Part shown: in pieces, positions 6,377-7,754 of the stretch | Layout: every line of letters starts with the position of its first letter | Position numbering within the stretch: the first letter of the stretch is position 1 | Assembly (NCBI GenBank): GCA_038125725.1 | Contig: JAYPEK010000091.1 | Location: 1 to 7,754 of the forward strand | DNA from: TMED8 sp038125725 | GTDB lineage: Bacteria > Pseudomonadota > Alphaproteobacteria > Rhodospirillales > Casp-alpha2 | DNA: 7,754 nucleotides | Reading direction: 5' to 3' | The notes under the pieces: model-generated | What the model was told of the DNA's origin: nothing | What the model saw: the letters and a program-made list of their open reading frames with translations, nothing else | Database searches by the model: none | Made by a program: the position numbers and the translations under genes

Positions 6377-6432
6377 CCCGGCTCCGCCGCCGGTCAAGAA
6401 AAGCTTAAATTTCTTCATCGGCGGCGGCCGGG
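6377..6432 (-). other. Large stem-loop between flgD and flgE
   Basis: Arms at 6377-6392 and 6419-6432 form a GC-only stem of 14 pairs interrupted by a 2-base bulge. The AT-rich loop contains further inverted 6-mers (AAGAAA / TTTCTT) that could extend the hairpin. It fills much of the flgD-flgE gap and ends 14 bases before the flgE Shine-Dalgarno. No T-run follows it on the flgE-proximal side. Possible roles are an RNA processing or stability element, or partial termination that sets flgE levels apart from flgD. Confidence 0.5.
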
Positions 6433-6454
6433 TTCCGGCGCCGCGGATTGACTC

Positions 6455-7150
6455 CTATTCGCTTGCCGGCGTGGTTGCGCTCGGTTTCTTCACCGAAACG
6501 ATGGTGTCCACGCCAACGCTCAGACTGTCGCCGACGAACAGTTCGTTCTTGCCATTGTCGACGCCGGCGCCGGTGACGGTGCCGAATACGGTGTACTCTT
6601 CGATCTGGACCAGCTTGTTTTCATGATCCTTGGCGCTGACCAGCAGCGTGTAGATTCCGTCCGGTACCTGGTTGCCGTTCTTGTCGAGGCCGTTCCAGTT
6701 GAAGCTGTGCGAACCGGCGGCCGTGTCGACGTCTTGGTAGAAGACGTTCAAGCCGGCGCTGTTGGCGATGTTGACCGTCGCGCTCCGGACGCCGGCAGGC
6801 AGGGTATAGCTGAACTCGGCGGTGCCGTCCTCGACGGGCAGGCTTTGGCTGCTGAACTCGACGCGGTTGCCAATGAAGTCCACCATCTGCGAGATCTGGC
6901 TGGTTTCCTGCAGGTTGAGCAGATTCTCCAGGTTGGAGTTCTGGTAAATCTGCTGCTCGACGCTGGCAAACTGCACCAATTGCGAGGTGAATTCGTTTGC
7001 GTCCAGCGGGTCCAGCGGATCCTGGTTCTGCAACTGAGCCACCAACAGGTTGAGGAACTGGTTGAGATCGTCTTCCAGCTTCGAAGCCGCTTGTTGCGAC
7101 TGCGATCCATCAATAGCGCTTGAATTGTCGACGTTGCCGATAATGGGCAT
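6455..7150 (-). CDS. flgD: Flagellar hook assembly (cap) protein FlgD
   Basis: FlgD forms the temporary cap at the tip of the growing hook that lets FlgE subunits assemble, and is later replaced by FlgK. The product has 231 residues, the usual size. Residues about 25-70 carry the conserved N-terminal signature, with FLNLLVAQLQNQDPLDPLDA at 32-51 followed by NEFTSQLVQFASVEQ. SQMVDFIGNRV at 87-97 leads into the Tudor-like part. About 105-172 is the FlgD Ig-like domain, with SFNWNGLDKNGNQVPDGIYT at 149-168. The chain returns to the Tudor-like fold around 185-222 (VFGTVTGAGVDNG, then SVGVDTIVSV). The ATG has an AGGAG Shine-Dalgarno 7 bases upstream. The gene follows fliK by 26 bp and precedes flgE, so fliK-flgD-flgE reads as one transcription unit, common in Alphaproteobacteria. 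Confidence 0.96.
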   Translation of the reverse strand: MPIIGNVDNSSAIDGSQSQQAASKLEDDLNQFLNLLVAQLQNQDPLDPLDANEFTSQLVQFASVEQQIYQNSNLENLLNLQETSQISQMVDFIGNRVEFSSQSLPVEDGTAEFSYTLPAGVRSATVNIANSAGLNVFYQDVDTAAGSHSFNWNGLDKNGNQVPDGIYTLLVSAKDHENKLVQIEEYTVFGTVTGAGVDNGKNELFVGDSLSVGVDTIVSVKKPSATTPASE

Positions 7151-7176
7151 GATTTCTCTCCTGGCGCAGGCGCCGC

Positions 7177-7754
7177 TTACGCTTTCACGTCAATGCGGCC
7201 GTCACCCAAGACAATGTCTTGCGGGGTCAGGACTAGCTCGGGTTCCGGTTCGACGGTTTCGGCGCCGCCGGCGACATCGCCGGGCTGGCCGGCATTGCCG
7301 TCGCCCTGGTCGGCGTTCTGGCCGTCCTCACCGCGCAGGTTGAAGGCCAGGTTGCCGGAATCGAGGTCGATGCCGCCTTCCTGAAGCGCTTTTTGCAACT
7401 CGGATGCGTCGCGGCGCAGCAGGTCGAGGGTGTCTTTATTGTCGGCCGTGACGACGGCGGTCATGCGCCCGTCGTGGGCCAGTTCCACCTTGACTTCGAC
7501 GCGACCGAGCTCGGCCGGGTTGAGGCGGATGGAAATCTTGTCGTTGCCGGCCTGCAGGGCGCGGGTGATGCGGACCGAAACCTGCTCGGCGGGCGAGGGG
7601 CCTTGTGCGCCGCGCGCCTGGGCGGCGTGCTGCGCCTGCTGGGCCTGATGGGTTTGCTGGGTCTGCTGCGCCTGGCCGCTGGCGCTGGCGCTGCCGCTGG
7701 CGGACGAGCCTTCGGCGCCGGCCGAAGCATTGGCCGTGGCGCCGCCCGCATGGG
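7177..7754 (-). CDS. fliK: Flagellar hook-length control protein FliK, C-terminal part
   Basis: The frame is open from the stop at 7177 to the right edge (191 residues seen), so the start lies outside the window. FliK is secreted during hook growth; its extended N-terminal part gauges hook length, and its C-terminal domain contacts FlhB to switch export from hook to filament subunits. The conserved FliK C-terminal domain spans about residues 57-138 of the fragment, with KISIRLNPAELGRVEVKVEL then HDGRMTAVVTADNKDTLDLL. An acidic Gly/Asp/Gln tail follows and ends in GRIDVKA. Before the domain are an Ala/Ser/Gly-rich stretch and a Gln-rich linker with 11 Gln in 24 residues (7603-7674), consistent with the flexible central part of FliK. 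A GTG at 7488 inside the domain is not the true start, because the reading frame and homology-like signal continue upstream. Confidence 0.93.
   Translation of the reverse strand, partial: HAGGATANASAGAEGSSASGSASASGQAQQTQQTHQAQQAQHAAQARGAQGPSPAEQVSVRITRALQAGNDKISIRLNPAELGRVEVKVELAHDGRMTAVVTADNKDTLDLLRRDASELQKALQEGGIDLDSGNLAFNLRGEDGQNADQGDGNAGQPGDVAGGAETVEPEPELVLTPQDIVLGDGRIDVKA

Overview
The window is part of a flagellar gene cluster from a high-GC alphaproteobacterium. The class assignment rests on a gene for the CtrA inhibitor SciP, on CtrA-box-like sequences (TTAA-N7-TTAA type) in two intergenic regions, and on a GANTC site (CcrM methylation target) beside one of them. SciP, CtrA and CcrM together are characteristic of Alphaproteobacteria. 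The genus cannot be read from this stretch; the protein style would fit a Rhodospirillales- or Caulobacterales-like organism.

Layout, left to right. The leftward block at 1-2199 reads sciP, fliF, then the first 17 codons of fliG, which runs off the left edge. It pairs a cell-cycle and flagellar transcription regulator with the MS-ring protein and the first C-ring (switch) protein. Between sciP and fliF lie a CtrA-like box that touches a GANTC site, and a perfect palindrome just ahead of the preferred fliF start. The 201-bp region at 2200-2400 separates divergent genes and holds a second CtrA-like box and a perfect inverted repeat ahead of sciP. A single rightward gene at 2401-3924 encodes a TPR protein with a C-terminal GT-B-like (heptosyltransferase-like) domain, a plausible flagellin glycosyltransferase of the FlmG kind. 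A strong stem-loop separates it from the convergent flgE. The leftward block at 3999-7754 reads fliK (3' part only), flgD, flgE: hook-length control, hook cap and hook subunit.

How the genes work together. FliF forms the membrane ring that FliG docks onto. FlgD caps the growing hook, FlgE is the hook subunit, and FliK measures hook length and switches export to filament proteins. SciP restrains CtrA-activated transcription, which in this class commonly includes flagellar genes. The TPR-glycosyltransferase may modify flagellin before or during export.

The window is almost fully coding, with no RNA genes, insertion sequences, CRISPR arrays or broken genes seen, and no gene-free stretch over about 300 bases. 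I see no wholly new system. The points most worth a second look are the TPR-glycosyltransferase, the enlarged hook protein with a repeated and apparently nested surface module, the putative CtrA/SciP regulatory sites, and a large hairpin between flgD and flgE.
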